The notes under the pieces: model-generated
Seen by the model: only the letters and a program-made list of their open reading frames with translations
Told to the model about the DNA's origin: nothing
Database searches by the model: none
Part shown: positions 23,321 to 32,565 of the stretch, piece after piece
Numbering within the stretch: position 1 is the stretch's first letter
Layout of the letters: every line of letters begins with the position of its first letter
Made by a program: the position numbers and the translations under genes
DNA from: Zarea fungicola
Taxonomy: Eukaryota > Ascomycota > Sordariomycetes > Hypocreales > Cordycipitaceae
Assembly (NCBI GenBank): GCA_900169235.1
Contig: FWCC01000240.1
Span: forward strand, 57,393-121,392
Direction of reading: 5' to 3'
DNA: 64,000 nucleotides

Positions 23321-24823
23321 ATGGCCTCCCATGACAAGCCTCTCCACGAGAGTGTCGACACTCTCATCGGATCCTCACAGCCGAATCTGCTTGACCTGAA
23401 GCAGAACCTTGCCATTCCTGCTAAAGACTCTGCCGCCCTCAGCTCTGGCACGGTCAGCACCGAAGAGCCCGCAACACCTGAAGAGGTCAACACAAACACA
23501 GCCGTTGGCAACAGGCCTGAGCCCGAAGGCTGGCCCAACGCCTCATCCGCCTCCTTCGCGCAGGCTCACATCGATGGCTGGCCCAACGCCCTCGCCGCTA
23601 CCCCCGGCATCAAGGGCTGGCCCAACGCGCTGGCTGCGAGTACCCAGGGTTGGCCCCCATGCAGTACCTGCAAAGGCGCCAAGGTAGTTGCGCCCAGCGA
23701 TGCCAAGGTTGAGCAGACTGTCGCCGGCGGCGAGATCAGCACTCAGGGATGGCCGCCATGCAGTACTTGCAAAGGTCTGGGTAAGGCGCTTGCTCCCAAG
23801 GAAGACGGAAGTATCACAACCCAAGGCTGGCCGCCATGCAGCACATGCAAGGGCGCAAAGGTAGTCGCTCCCAGCGATTCCAAGCCCGAACAAACTCTCG
23901 CTGGCGGCAGTGCAAGCACTCAAGGATGGCCACCGTGCAGTACATGCAAGGGCCTGGGCAAAGAGGCTCCCAAGGAGACTCCCAAGGAGGATGCAACCGT
24001 AACGACACAGGGCTGGCCCCCATGCAGCACCTGCAAGAATCTCGTCGCAACTGCCAGCGACGAAGTCAAGGCCAGTGGCTGGCCGCCATGCAGCACTTGC
24101 AAGGGAACCCGAAAGGAAGCCCCCAAGAAGGACGACAGCATCACAACCCAGGGCTGGCCCCCGTGCAGCACTTGCAAGAACCTCGTCGCAACCGCCAGCG
24201 ATGAGGCCAGAGCCAGTGGCTGGCCGCCATGCAGCACCTGCAAGGGCACCCGCAAGGAAGCTCCCAAGGAGACTCCCAAAGAGACTCCCAAGGAGGATGG
24301 AACTGTCACAACCGAGGGCTGGCCCCCATGCAGCACCTGCAAGAACCTCGTCGCAACTGCGAGTGATGAAGCCAGAGCCAGCGGCTGGCCGCCGTGCAGC
24401 ACCTGCAAAGGAACTCGCAAAGAAGCTCCAAAGGAGACTCCCAAAGAAACTCCCAAGGAGGATGGAACTGTCACGACGGAGGGCTGGCCCCCGTGCAGCA
24501 CCTGCAAGAACCTAGTTGCCGAGGCTGCCAGCGATCCGAGCAAGCCCGATGGCTGGCCTCCATGCAGCACCTGCAAAGGAACCCGAAAGGAAGCCCCAAA
24601 GGCGACTCCCGTGGCAGACGGAACTGCTACTACTGAGGGCTGGCCGCCATGCAGCACCTGCAAGCAGCTTGCCGCCGAGGCTCCTGCCGGCACCGACTTC
24701 AAGACTGAGGGCTGGCCCCCGTGCTCGACCTGCAAGGCGGCCGCGATGGAGAGCAAGGTGGACGGCTCCTCCAACGTCAACGGCACCGCCTCTGCGAGCA
24801 CGGGCAAGCCGACTTCGACCTAG
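23321..24823 (+). CDS. GWPPCSTCK tandem-repeat protein, unknown function (500 aa)
   Basis: An intronless gene. The first ATG in this frame after the promoter is 23321 (context CAGCATGGCC). Residues 1-65 are unique, polar and without a signal peptide (MASHDKPLHESVDTLIGSS). Three GWPNA units follow, then 14 units each containing an invariant GWPPCSTCK, separated by 15-25 residue spacers rich in Lys, Glu, Pro, Thr and Ala. From the fifth unit the spacers alternate between a NLVATASDE type and a TRKEAPKETPKE type, so the real repeat is a two-unit period. Each unit has one Trp and a CxxC pair; CSTCKGLG in two units resembles the CxxCxGxG of DnaJ zinc fingers. Nothing else supports a chaperone. Metal binding, redox buffering or a multi-core peptide precursor are all possible; no modifying enzyme lies next to it. 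I do not recognise the family. Confidence 0.8.
   Translation: MASHDKPLHESVDTLIGSSQPNLLDLKQNLAIPAKDSAALSSGTVSTEEPATPEEVNTNTAVGNRPEPEGWPNASSASFAQAHIDGWPNALAATPGIKGWPNALAASTQGWPPCSTCKGAKVVAPSDAKVEQTVAGGEISTQGWPPCSTCKGLGKALAPKEDGSITTQGWPPCSTCKGAKVVAPSDSKPEQTLAGGSASTQGWPPCSTCKGLGKEAPKETPKEDATVTTQGWPPCSTCKNLVATASDEVKASGWPPCSTCKGTRKEAPKKDDSITTQGWPPCSTCKNLVATASDEARASGWPPCSTCKGTRKEAPKETPKETPKEDGTVTTEGWPPCSTCKNLVATASDEARASGWPPCSTCKGTRKEAPKETPKETPKEDGTVTTEGWPPCSTCKNLVAEAASDPSKPDGWPPCSTCKGTRKEAPKATPVADGTATTEGWPPCSTCKQLAAEAPAGTDFKTEGWPPCSTCKAAAMESKVDGSSNVNGTASASTGKPTST
23648..24737 (+). repeat. Array of 14 coding repeats around GWPPCSTCK
   Basis: Each unit carries a nearly identical core (GGCTGGCC.CC.TGCAGCAC.TGCAA). 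The variable positions are almost all third codon bases, so the protein motif is conserved while the DNA has drifted: purifying selection on the motif. Spacers vary by in-frame additions of the CCCAAGGAGACT (PKET) element. Confidence 0.9.
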
Positions 24824-25395
24824 GAACTCGAGGTTGAGGAGCAGAAAACGCAGCGGGATGCCGCGGCATTGGCATCCTTGCCGCGCTGGCTGCGCTCAAC
24901 CTATCTTTACTCCGGAACGTCCGGTCGGGGATGAGGGATGAAATGTAACAGTTGTGTAGTTGTATAACTTGATGAAGTGTTGATGATTAGCGATGGCGAA
25001 AGGAGCGACGATTGTGGTTGTGGTGATGAGATTTAGACTGGATATTCGCAAGAATTGGAGCTTTACTATAATTTGAACATAACTATTTAAATTGATTTTG
25101 AATATAATATTTCTTCATAAAATTCGCCTCGTGCACGCGTGACCGATGACGCCACAGGCAACTGAGTGACATGCAGGGCAAGTAGTTACATTCTCGACCT
25201 TATCGCATCTGCCTTGTAGCGAGAGACACTTTGCCGGTAGCAAGTCTTTTGTAAAATATGTAGCATCTCCTTTTACAAGGATTATCGCCTTGAACCGCTG
25301 CAAATCTATTAGATAGGCGTAGATAGATCGGCAGCCATCAATCACTACTTACACTTACTCTCAGCAACCACATTTACCCAGATTGATCAAAGGGA
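24824..25395. other. Intergenic region between repeat protein and small secreted protein
   Basis: Convergent 3' flanks. A minus-strand frame at 25115-25345 is open for 76 codons and has several cysteines near its end but lacks an ATG; I do not call it a gene. Confidence 0.5.
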
Positions 25396-25665
25396 TTAGC
25401 CGCATGGACCCTGGCCTTTCTGGCATTTTTTGCTTGGGCCATAGTTGCAGCAGGCACCACTAGGGCTGCATTCGTAAATGTCGCCGCCAATCCAGTGGCC
25501 AAGGACATTGCCGCAGTAACCGCAGTACTGGCCCTGATGAGCTCTGACGCAGTAACAGCCGTCTGGTTTACATGCGCGAGCCTCTAGCCCTGGCTCTGGG
25601 AGAGCCAGCACCTGGCTGCAAAGCAGAAGGAGGGAAAGAGAAGCGAGGCTCTTGGGTAGATACAT
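25396..25665 (-). CDS. Small secreted cysteine-rich protein (89 aa)
   Basis: A single exon of 89 residues. The signal peptide MYLPKSLASLSLLLLCSQVLA is followed by LPEPGLEAR, which may be a short pro-segment cut after Arg. The mature part has ten cysteines in CKPDGCYCV, YCGYCGN and ACCNYGP..KCQKGQGPC arrangements, rich in Gly and Tyr. This is typical of effector-like or antimicrobial knotted peptides; I cannot name a family. The TATA box about 95 bases upstream and the complete frame support a real gene. Confidence 0.7.
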   Translation of the reverse strand: MYLPKSLASLSLLLLCSQVLALPEPGLEARACKPDGCYCVRAHQGQYCGYCGNVLGHWIGGDIYECSPSGACCNYGPSKKCQKGQGPCG

Positions 25666-25758
25666 CTTGTGAAGGCGCTTTTCGTAGCTGGCTCTCCTTT
25701 AAAAGTTGAAACTGTTTTGATCGGGAATCTATAAACAAACTTGAGGGATGAGGGTGGG

Positions 25759-25765
25759 TTTTATA
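25759..25765 (-). promoter_or_regulatory. Probable TATA box of the 25665 gene
   Basis: The minus strand reads TATAAAA about 95 bases upstream of the ATG at 25665. Confidence 0.5.
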
Positions 25766-27496
25766 GGCAGCTGATTGCCGTTAAATTAACTATAAATTTA
25801 CTTAATCGTCGTTATAACGCTGACTTGGAGATAGAAACAGTCCGTCAGCTGAACCTCTTGAACGCCATCGCCGACCAACTCTTTCCTCATCGGCATCTAG
25901 TTAATTGATTGTCACGCATCTTCTCTGTTTCAGACGTCAACTCATGCTTCCACAGTGTGAGACCATCTCTCCTGGATTCACGTAACATGCCACCTCTGTG
26001 AATGTAACATCTCGCAATGTTGACCGATTCTTCTCCGCGCGACCGCCAGAAATTCCAGCCTCAGCCAGTAGCAGACTGTGGCGCTGCGATATTCCTGAAC
26101 CATGCGACCAGCCGTGGCTGACTGGAAGATGCAGACCTTGCCAAAGCCAGTAAACAGTACTGCGTATTTCTGTATACTTGAAAAAAAATTACTAATCTCC
26201 AAGTTAGGGCCATTGTAGGCAAGTTTATGGAGGCCCTCGCTGTGCACAAATATGACAAATCTCAAATGCCTTTTTTGAGACTCTTTCGACTTGCTAATCT
26301 GCAATGGTACTTTTGTAGAAGAGGATCTCAACACCATCACGATGAGCTATGGTCCTGCGTGGCACCAGGGGTGTTTAACTGGTGTACGCGTATTGAGCTG
26401 TGGGAATTCTGGTAGCCCCCGCCTCACTGATTAGGCGGCAAGGATGTTATCACACAATAAGTGATATAGACGGGATGATAAAAATAGAGCGGAACAAAAC
26501 AAGAACAACTTAATACATAACTAGCTGCCAGGTACCCCGCATTTGTGTTGACACTATACAGGATGGCACGTCGTGGCGCGGGGAAGATTTATTAGTTGTA
26601 ACACAACTTAACTAGTATAAGGCGCCCTCGGCACTTCTTCATTTACATTTACTAGGCCAGAGGCTGTAACAATCGCTGCCATCACGTTCATAACTGCCTA
26701 AGACAGCAACGGCAGTCGGGCTGTGCAAGCGATGTGTAGACTACAATTATAATTTTAGGAGCAGATCAAGTATTGAATACAAGAAAACTACCTCGGCGAT
26801 CATTATCACCAAAATGTTACGTTTTACCTATTCATTAGTAATTGATAAACTCGTCAAGTTGTCCGTGTTGTACCCCAATCAGGGTTGTCTTGTACATTGG
26901 TTAGTTGGAAGCTAACTTATTCGCTTCTTCGGTCTCTAGAACACAATGGTAAAAACAGCTTTCAAAACAGTTTCAGACCATTAAGCTTGATATTAGATTC
27001 AGGGCTAGCGGAAACGCCATCGGACAAAGGGATCCTTCTTCATCAGCCGCAATTCGTTTGGGACCAGCGTCCCGCACTAATAATGCTGGCGTATCCAGCC
27101 CAGGTTTCTGCCGGTAATGCCTATTCTAATACTATTAACTAGACATAATTTACTCGCAAAAATTGAACGTTACTCCCTTAAAGTAAAAGTAACGAGAGCA
27201 GTCAAGTCAATGTGTGTAGGCAAATTGCTGGATTTGAAATATGCTACCAGTCAAATTCAGGGCCTGCATCCAAAATAACAGGAGACTCGCCGTGTTGGTG
27301 TCCCGAGTTCCATTTTATAATTCCCAAGTCACGATGCCTTCGCCACACTGCCTCGGTTAAATTGGATGCTGAAAGTATATATTTCTTGCTGCTAACATAT
27401 TGATCTAAATTAACTTCTATACACTCAAACTGGTGTCGGTGTTTCGTATATCTTTTTTAAAAAGTAAAAAGGAAGGTCTTCGCCCAAGCCTCGGAG

Positions 27497-28144
27497 CTAT
27501 GCGTGGCGGGCAAAGTTACCTCGGGCGGAAGGAATCAGCATCACTCCAACGCAAATCAGAGGGACCATTAAAGATAAAATTTTCATAAACACCCCTCGAA
27601 CCAATTCCCGATATCCAGTCGCAAAGATTTTGTTTAGAGCATCCGAATCATTTACTTGTGGGAATGGATCCTTTGGAATATCTTTGTCCGGAATGTCTAT
27701 AAGCAACCTACCTTAACGTGGCTGGACGGCTGAGGGAGAGTGTGGTTTGGAGACTAGTGAATGCGTCGAGAAAGCTGTCTGATCGAGATTGAAGTTTCGC
27801 TACCAAATACTGGAGTCGTCTTGGAACAGGATGAGCGACTGTCCCGATGAGCTGGAAAGTGGTGCTTGATTCGGCGATGATGCCGCACTAGAGTAGGCAG
27901 CCTAACTGTTGAGTGGGTGCTGTGAGGCTGAAGATAGATTGGACCGGGACAGGCATATCCCGCCCCGATTGATACATGAAGGCAGATGATAGTAGAGTGA
28001 CCTATCCAGTGATGTGCAGATTATGGAGATATGTGCTAACTTATAGGGCGGCTTGGGAACCTTCGGCGCTTAGCGGTGGTGCGAGGCTCGGCAGGTCTTG
28101 AAAGCCGTAGTCGTGGAACGGTGGGAGATCTGGTCCTGGATGCA
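27497..28144 (-). pseudogene. Protein-like minus-strand fragments, possible relic gene
   Basis: Reading downwards, successive open pieces in different frames look like protein rather than noise: MHPGPDLPPFHDYGFQDLPS (from 28144), RDMPVPVQSIFSLTAPTQQ (near 27960), FQLIGTVAHPVPRRLQYLVA (near 27850), and FPQVNDSDALNKIFATGY followed by one hydrophobic helix (near 27650). Frames change between them, and no set of consensus introns joins them. It may be a decayed gene or one whose introns I cannot resolve. Family not recognised. Confidence 0.2.
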
Positions 28145-29865
28145 TGTCCAATCGCACTGTCTTTTGCGCTACGGTGAGCAACCGGAGAAAATAATGAGGG
28201 ACTACAATTGCCTTGGTGACTAAAAGAAGTTGGAAGCTTCATAAGGGATTGAGGTTGAAGAGCAGGCATCCGATTTTCCTTCTGACCTAGGTCTGTGGTA
28301 TTCCCGTGGTCGACCCGTGAAGCGCTGTACTACCTGCCTCTTTGCCTGTTTTACAACAAAAACTGGGCTTAGGGCGTAATGAAGGCTGTGGTGAAAATGT
28401 ACATACTGAAGCCATTGATGCGTTATCAACTGCTGTAACCGCTGTATTATTTTGAGGCTTAAGTAATTACCTAACCTAAGGTTGTATTTACGTCCCGCCG
28501 GAAGCTGGGTCGGACGACTGCTACCCTTATCGCATAACTATTAGGGACAGTAGCTGTCCGTTGTACCTTTATCACAGCTGTCACCAAATCTCAATCAAGT
28601 AGCTACCAAGTCTCGGCGCATGTTTGGAAGGGCTGCAAGTCGGTTAGGAACTTCAGACCATAAATCTTTGCATTCTTAATAAAATAAGTCCTCTCTTCAT
28701 CTTGTCCTCGTGGGTGAATGAGATGTTTGGGCCTTGGCAGATGAGGGTCCTCCCGCAGCTCAGCACTACAGTAGTACTGGATGTACGGCGATGTAAGGGG
28801 TCAGAACATCGAACCAAGCTTGTAAAACGGTATCGGAGGGAGCAACCAGCCTGCACCACAAATATTTCGAGTACTTGTTTCCTAGACCGAAAGAAGAGCA
28901 GTTTCGTCAAAACTTTGGACCTGTAGCCCGAACCAAACTCGGCCAAACTTCCAGCATCCAGTTGTTTATAGTTTGCATGATCCCCGCTCACGAACAGCTG
29001 GCGGAGAGGAAGGGAACTTGTTTGGAGCGGAGGCCAATCAGAACAATGTATCCAACATAGTTGTCATGCATGTCTTGCATCAGCTGCTCCCTCTCCCAGC
29101 CTCTCCATTGTACAGCCTGGTTCGCGACGCACATGCATTTCGTCTGAAAAAACTACAACAGGCCGCTTGCGGGCATAACAATTTAGCACAGCCTACGCCG
29201 AATCGGGCGCTCCATTATTCAAAACGGGAAGCAAATCGGGCTCCAGCCTGACGATGGATTATTCGTGCACCGCAGTGGATTAAAAATAGGATACTTGCGG
29301 CTTCGTAATCAATGTATACTTATGAGTCGAAGTGTCTTGGGGAGCCTTCTTTTAGTCACAATAGACAAACTCGGCTCACTTCATTCAGGCTGCTCTGTAA
29401 TACACCGCTGAAGAGGCCGTTTTGCTAAATCGGCTCCCTACCATCTAGATATGGCCGGACTACTGCTCTCTGTAACAAATTAAACAGCGCTCCAAGCATA
29501 AAAAATACTGGCAATGGCCCTGACTATGCTTGTTTCGCCCTAGAAAGTCCCTAAAGAGTCTAGTTGCCGCATATTTTGAGAGACAATCTCGGCTGAACTA
29601 GCCCGGGCCTGATCTTGGGCTTATTTTCTCCACTAACTACTTGCCACGGTCCATAAACATACTAATCAATCACACACTGCATTGAGCTGAATGCAGGGCG
29701 TGAGTAAAAGCTATCAAATGAGGCTCCAGCTCCGCAGGCCAAGAGCCTCGGTACATTGCAACGCTGGGCATGCATGAAATGTCTCCGGGTGGCTAGACAG
29801 CTTGTACAGCGACAGGGGTAGCAATGAAATAAATACTAAATGGTAGAACTCTCTCAACCCCGCAC

Positions 29866-31020
29866 ATGCAATCTCCTCATGCCTCTTGCAGTCAACTCAC
29901 GATGGCGCCAAATAAACCACCCTTCTTTGCCTCGCAGCCGTTCAAGGCATTTTACTTTACCTACTTCATTCTCACGACTCCACCCTACATCCTGTACCTC
30001 GCTGTAAAGAACCTGCTCAAGCCGTTCCGCCGCCAGCCAGCGCAGGGTTTCGTCGCCAATGTCGTCGGCTCCCTGTTTCGCGCTGCGTTCCGTCTCCAGG
30101 CCAAGACTCGATCAAACGATCTTCTCGCCGAGAGTCCACGGCTAGCAAAGGGCCGTATCGTCAAGGCTGATGCGGCACCTGCCGACCTCTTCACTGGCGC
30201 TCTCACAAGCAACCCCGCTGTCAAACCCGCACCCGTAGAAGCTATCTGGTTCCCAAGCGCACCGGGTGGCCAGGATGACATCAAAAAACAGAGACTTGTG
30301 ATGCACTTTCCTGGTGGCGCTTTCGTAATCAGACTCGGCCACGAAGGCATGGGTAGAAAAGTGGCAAATGTCATGATGGACAAGATGAAGGCGGACAAGG
30401 TCATCTGGGCGCAGTACCGCGTGGCTCGCGGCAGCGACTCTGCCTTCCCGGCGTCTCTGCAGGATGCTATTTCCTTTTATGCGTACGTCTTGTCCCTCGG
30501 CTACGACCCCAAGAATATCTTTCTATCTGGCGACTCAGCTGGAGGCAACGCTGTCATCGCGGTCCTCCGCTACCTCGAGGAAACCAAGGTTCTGCCGTTG
30601 CCTGCTGGTGCCTTTTCATTCTCGCCATGGGTGCACCTGTCCCCCCATGCGGGAAGAGAATTCGACCAGAGCAGGCTTGCGGCTGCTGATATCCTCGACG
30701 ATGAATTTTTGCAATGGGGCTCCGACATGTACAGGCCGGCTGCACCAGTCTCAGAAGAGATTGAGGCCTACGTCTCCCCGCTGCACCGTCCATTCAAGAC
30801 ATCCGTCCCGCTATTTTTGCATGCTTGTGACGCTGAAGCCTTTGGGCCGCTTATTAAGGAGTTTGGCAAGGAAATGATTGAGCTGAATGGACCCAGCGTT
30901 GTTCGGTATCACGGCACCCCGAATGCTTCGCATGATCTCATTCTGTGCTACGATATTATCAACATGGAGGTTCAGATGGATGCCGTTATGCAAGATGCTC
31001 GTGATTTATTTCAGCAGTGA
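29866..31020 (+). CDS. Alpha/beta-hydrolase fold-3 esterase/lipase, membrane-tethered
   Basis: A single exon of 384 residues. The ATG at 29866 and an in-frame ATG at 29902 (starting MAPNKPPFF) are both plausible; the second has the more usual fungal form. A hydrophobic segment near residues 30-47 (FYFTYFILTTPPYILYLA) suggests an N-terminal membrane anchor. The hydrolase has an HFPGGAF oxyanion block (hormone-sensitive-lipase type), the nucleophile elbow GDSAGG near residue 223, an acid residue in DAEAFGP and His in NASHDLIL. The catalytic set is complete. The likely reaction is hydrolysis of a carboxyl ester; steryl-acetyl-hydrolase-like fungal proteins have this layout. No cluster partner is evident. 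Confidence 0.88.
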   Translation: MQSPHASCSQLTMAPNKPPFFASQPFKAFYFTYFILTTPPYILYLAVKNLLKPFRRQPAQGFVANVVGSLFRAAFRLQAKTRSNDLLAESPRLAKGRIVKADAAPADLFTGALTSNPAVKPAPVEAIWFPSAPGGQDDIKKQRLVMHFPGGAFVIRLGHEGMGRKVANVMMDKMKADKVIWAQYRVARGSDSAFPASLQDAISFYAYVLSLGYDPKNIFLSGDSAGGNAVIAVLRYLEETKVLPLPAGAFSFSPWVHLSPHAGREFDQSRLAAADILDDEFLQWGSDMYRPAAPVSEEIEAYVSPLHRPFKTSVPLFLHACDAEAFGPLIKEFGKEMIELNGPSVVRYHGTPNASHDLILCYDIINMEVQMDAVMQDARDLFQQ

Positions 31021-31211
31021 AACCGAGGCAGAGACTCGGGAGAGACTGGTGAGATGTTTTGTTATGCCTTTCGTGCATCTCTTGCTGTATTTCTCTGCTA
31101 AATTGGTTAAACTTGCAAGGGACTATACCAACTCGCGCCAACCAGCAATAAGATTCATTCTCCAAACTATTTGCACAATAAGCACGATGAACCTTTAATT
31201 CTCTACTTGTG

Positions 31212-32006
31212 CTACTCTTGACGATGCAAATCGAGTTGACTCCCCCAATCATTAAAGGCAGCTGCGAGATCGTCGCGGCCCAATCGTTCATCATATGCAA
31301 GACACTGTAGCTCAATAGCTCGGAATGCGACACGAATAGCAGCCTCTTCACCGTCCAGTAATCCGGAAACACACGCAAGAAGTCGGCCCTCTGGCCATTC
31401 CGCGCTCGGTAGAGGGTGCTCTTCCAGCTCCCACGCCAAGTACTTGTTGTACGGGCGGACCCTCCCGCACAGCCCAAAGACAAGGTCGAGCATGGGGCGG
31501 ACGCATTCCGCAGAATCAAGCCTTGCCGCATCTCGGCGCCCGTCGCGATGGGACTTGAGCGCTCTGTAGGTGTAGTTGAGAAACTCGCCCAAGCGCTCCA
31601 AGTCGATGGCGAGCCGGCGAATCTCCTCGTCGTCGAGTGTGGCCTGCCGTCGCACCGCCTCCGCGACCCGACCACCGGTGGAATCTCGCAGAACCAGTGC
31701 CCAGGCAAAGGACCATCGCTCCCATGCGCCTTCTGAGTCGATGGGCTTCACCGTTTCGATTTGCGTCAATGTCTTTGGAATCTCGTCTATGAACTGGCTA
31801 TGAAGGACCTCGCGCCCTCCGGACTTGTACTCTTCGTCGCGGATCACCATCACATCAACATCCGAGTTCTCTGTGGCCATGCCGCGTGCCGCAGACCCGG
31901 TCAAGATGATGCCGATGATACCAGGATCATCGCGGTCAATTAACTCAGCCAGTGCTTTCAACGCCGCATCTGGAAGCTTTGCATTCTTCAAGGCGATAGC
32001 GTCCAT
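31212..32006 (-). CDS. Nucleotidyltransferase-domain protein (bacterial type)
   Basis: An intronless 264-residue protein. Residues 36-56 carry the polymerase-beta nucleotidyltransferase signature GSAARGMATENSDVDVMV, with the GS turn and both metal-binding aspartates (DVD). The rest is helical and acidic, like aminoglycoside adenylyltransferases and the lone NTase proteins found mainly in bacteria. No PAP or poly(A) polymerase domains are present. It ends 191 bases from the esterase stop and is convergent with it. Lack of introns and the domain type suggest possible horizontal origin, but base composition does not differ obviously from its neighbours. The acceptor of the nucleotide is unknown. 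Confidence 0.8.
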   Translation of the reverse strand: MDAIALKNAKLPDAALKALAELIDRDDPGIIGIILTGSAARGMATENSDVDVMVIRDEEYKSGGREVLHSQFIDEIPKTLTQIETVKPIDSEGAWERWSFAWALVLRDSTGGRVAEAVRRQATLDDEEIRRLAIDLERLGEFLNYTYRALKSHRDGRRDAARLDSAECVRPMLDLVFGLCGRVRPYNKYLAWELEEHPLPSAEWPEGRLLACVSGLLDGEEAAIRVAFRAIELQCLAYDERLGRDDLAAAFNDWGSQLDLHRQE

Positions 32007-32565
32007 TATGAGTTATGATAGTGTAGCACCTTTATGTGCGACTCGATTAAAAACCGGGAGACAATGCCGTCCGAAGTTTTATGACGCAAATCGTAAAGCC
32101 AGGTTGGCTTACCGCGGAACGCAGGGACGCCAGCAAATTTATGTACATTATTTTCCTCTGGGCTACAATGCAGTTGAAGCTTCGTAGCTCGTATTTGGGG
32201 ATATAGTACGGAAGTGCAACGTTAGTGAGTCACTCACCGCTCAGCTCGGCAATCCCAACTCTGGTAGTTGGACAAGTGCTGACGGTTGTCATTAGCACTC
32301 TCGGCGAGGTAGTCAGTAAAAAGCAGTATCGAGTATTCCTGCGACGGTTAATTCTCAAGTGAAAATCTCAAAAATGCCATAATAATTGCTACTATCCAGC
32401 ATTATCGGCAAGGCTACGCCGGAGTCCTTGCAATGCGACGATGCACCCACACTATTTACAAAACCCAACGAAGCTATCGAGCCGCCATCAATCATATAAC
32501 GTGGTAATCATTAAAAGCTCTTCAGTATCATCTAAACATAATTTAAAAATACTCTCCAACGCCAT
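32007..32565. other. Intergenic region, nucleotidyltransferase promoter and phosphatase 3' end
   Basis: About 560 bases, moderately AT-rich, with no open frame of interest. Confidence 0.55.

Larger units (their letters stand above)
25666..29865. other. Second long gene-poor AT-rich block
   Basis: 4.2 kb without a convincing gene. Most of it is AT-rich with frequent stops. Protein-like minus-strand fragments at 27497-28144 are listed separately. The last few hundred bases are the promoter of the esterase. Confidence 0.5.

Noticed and set aside
23920..24807. Long minus-strand open frame (295 codons) inside the repeat gene
   Set aside because: It is the shadow of the GWPPCSTCK array: GC-rich repeats without stops on the opposite strand. 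The conserved bases fit the plus-strand codons.
23321..24823. Dikaritin/Kex2-type RiPP precursor reading of the repeat protein
   Set aside because: No signal peptide, no KR or RR sites at unit borders and no UstY-type gene nearby. Kept only as an open possibility in another form.
23321..24823. DnaJ-type zinc-finger chaperone reading of the repeat protein
   Set aside because: Only two or three units fit CxxCxGxG, there is no J domain, and units are too far apart for the DnaJ zinc fold.
25115..25345. Minus-strand cysteine-containing open frame
   Set aside because: No ATG and no upstream exon that joins cleanly; the cysteines alone are not enough.
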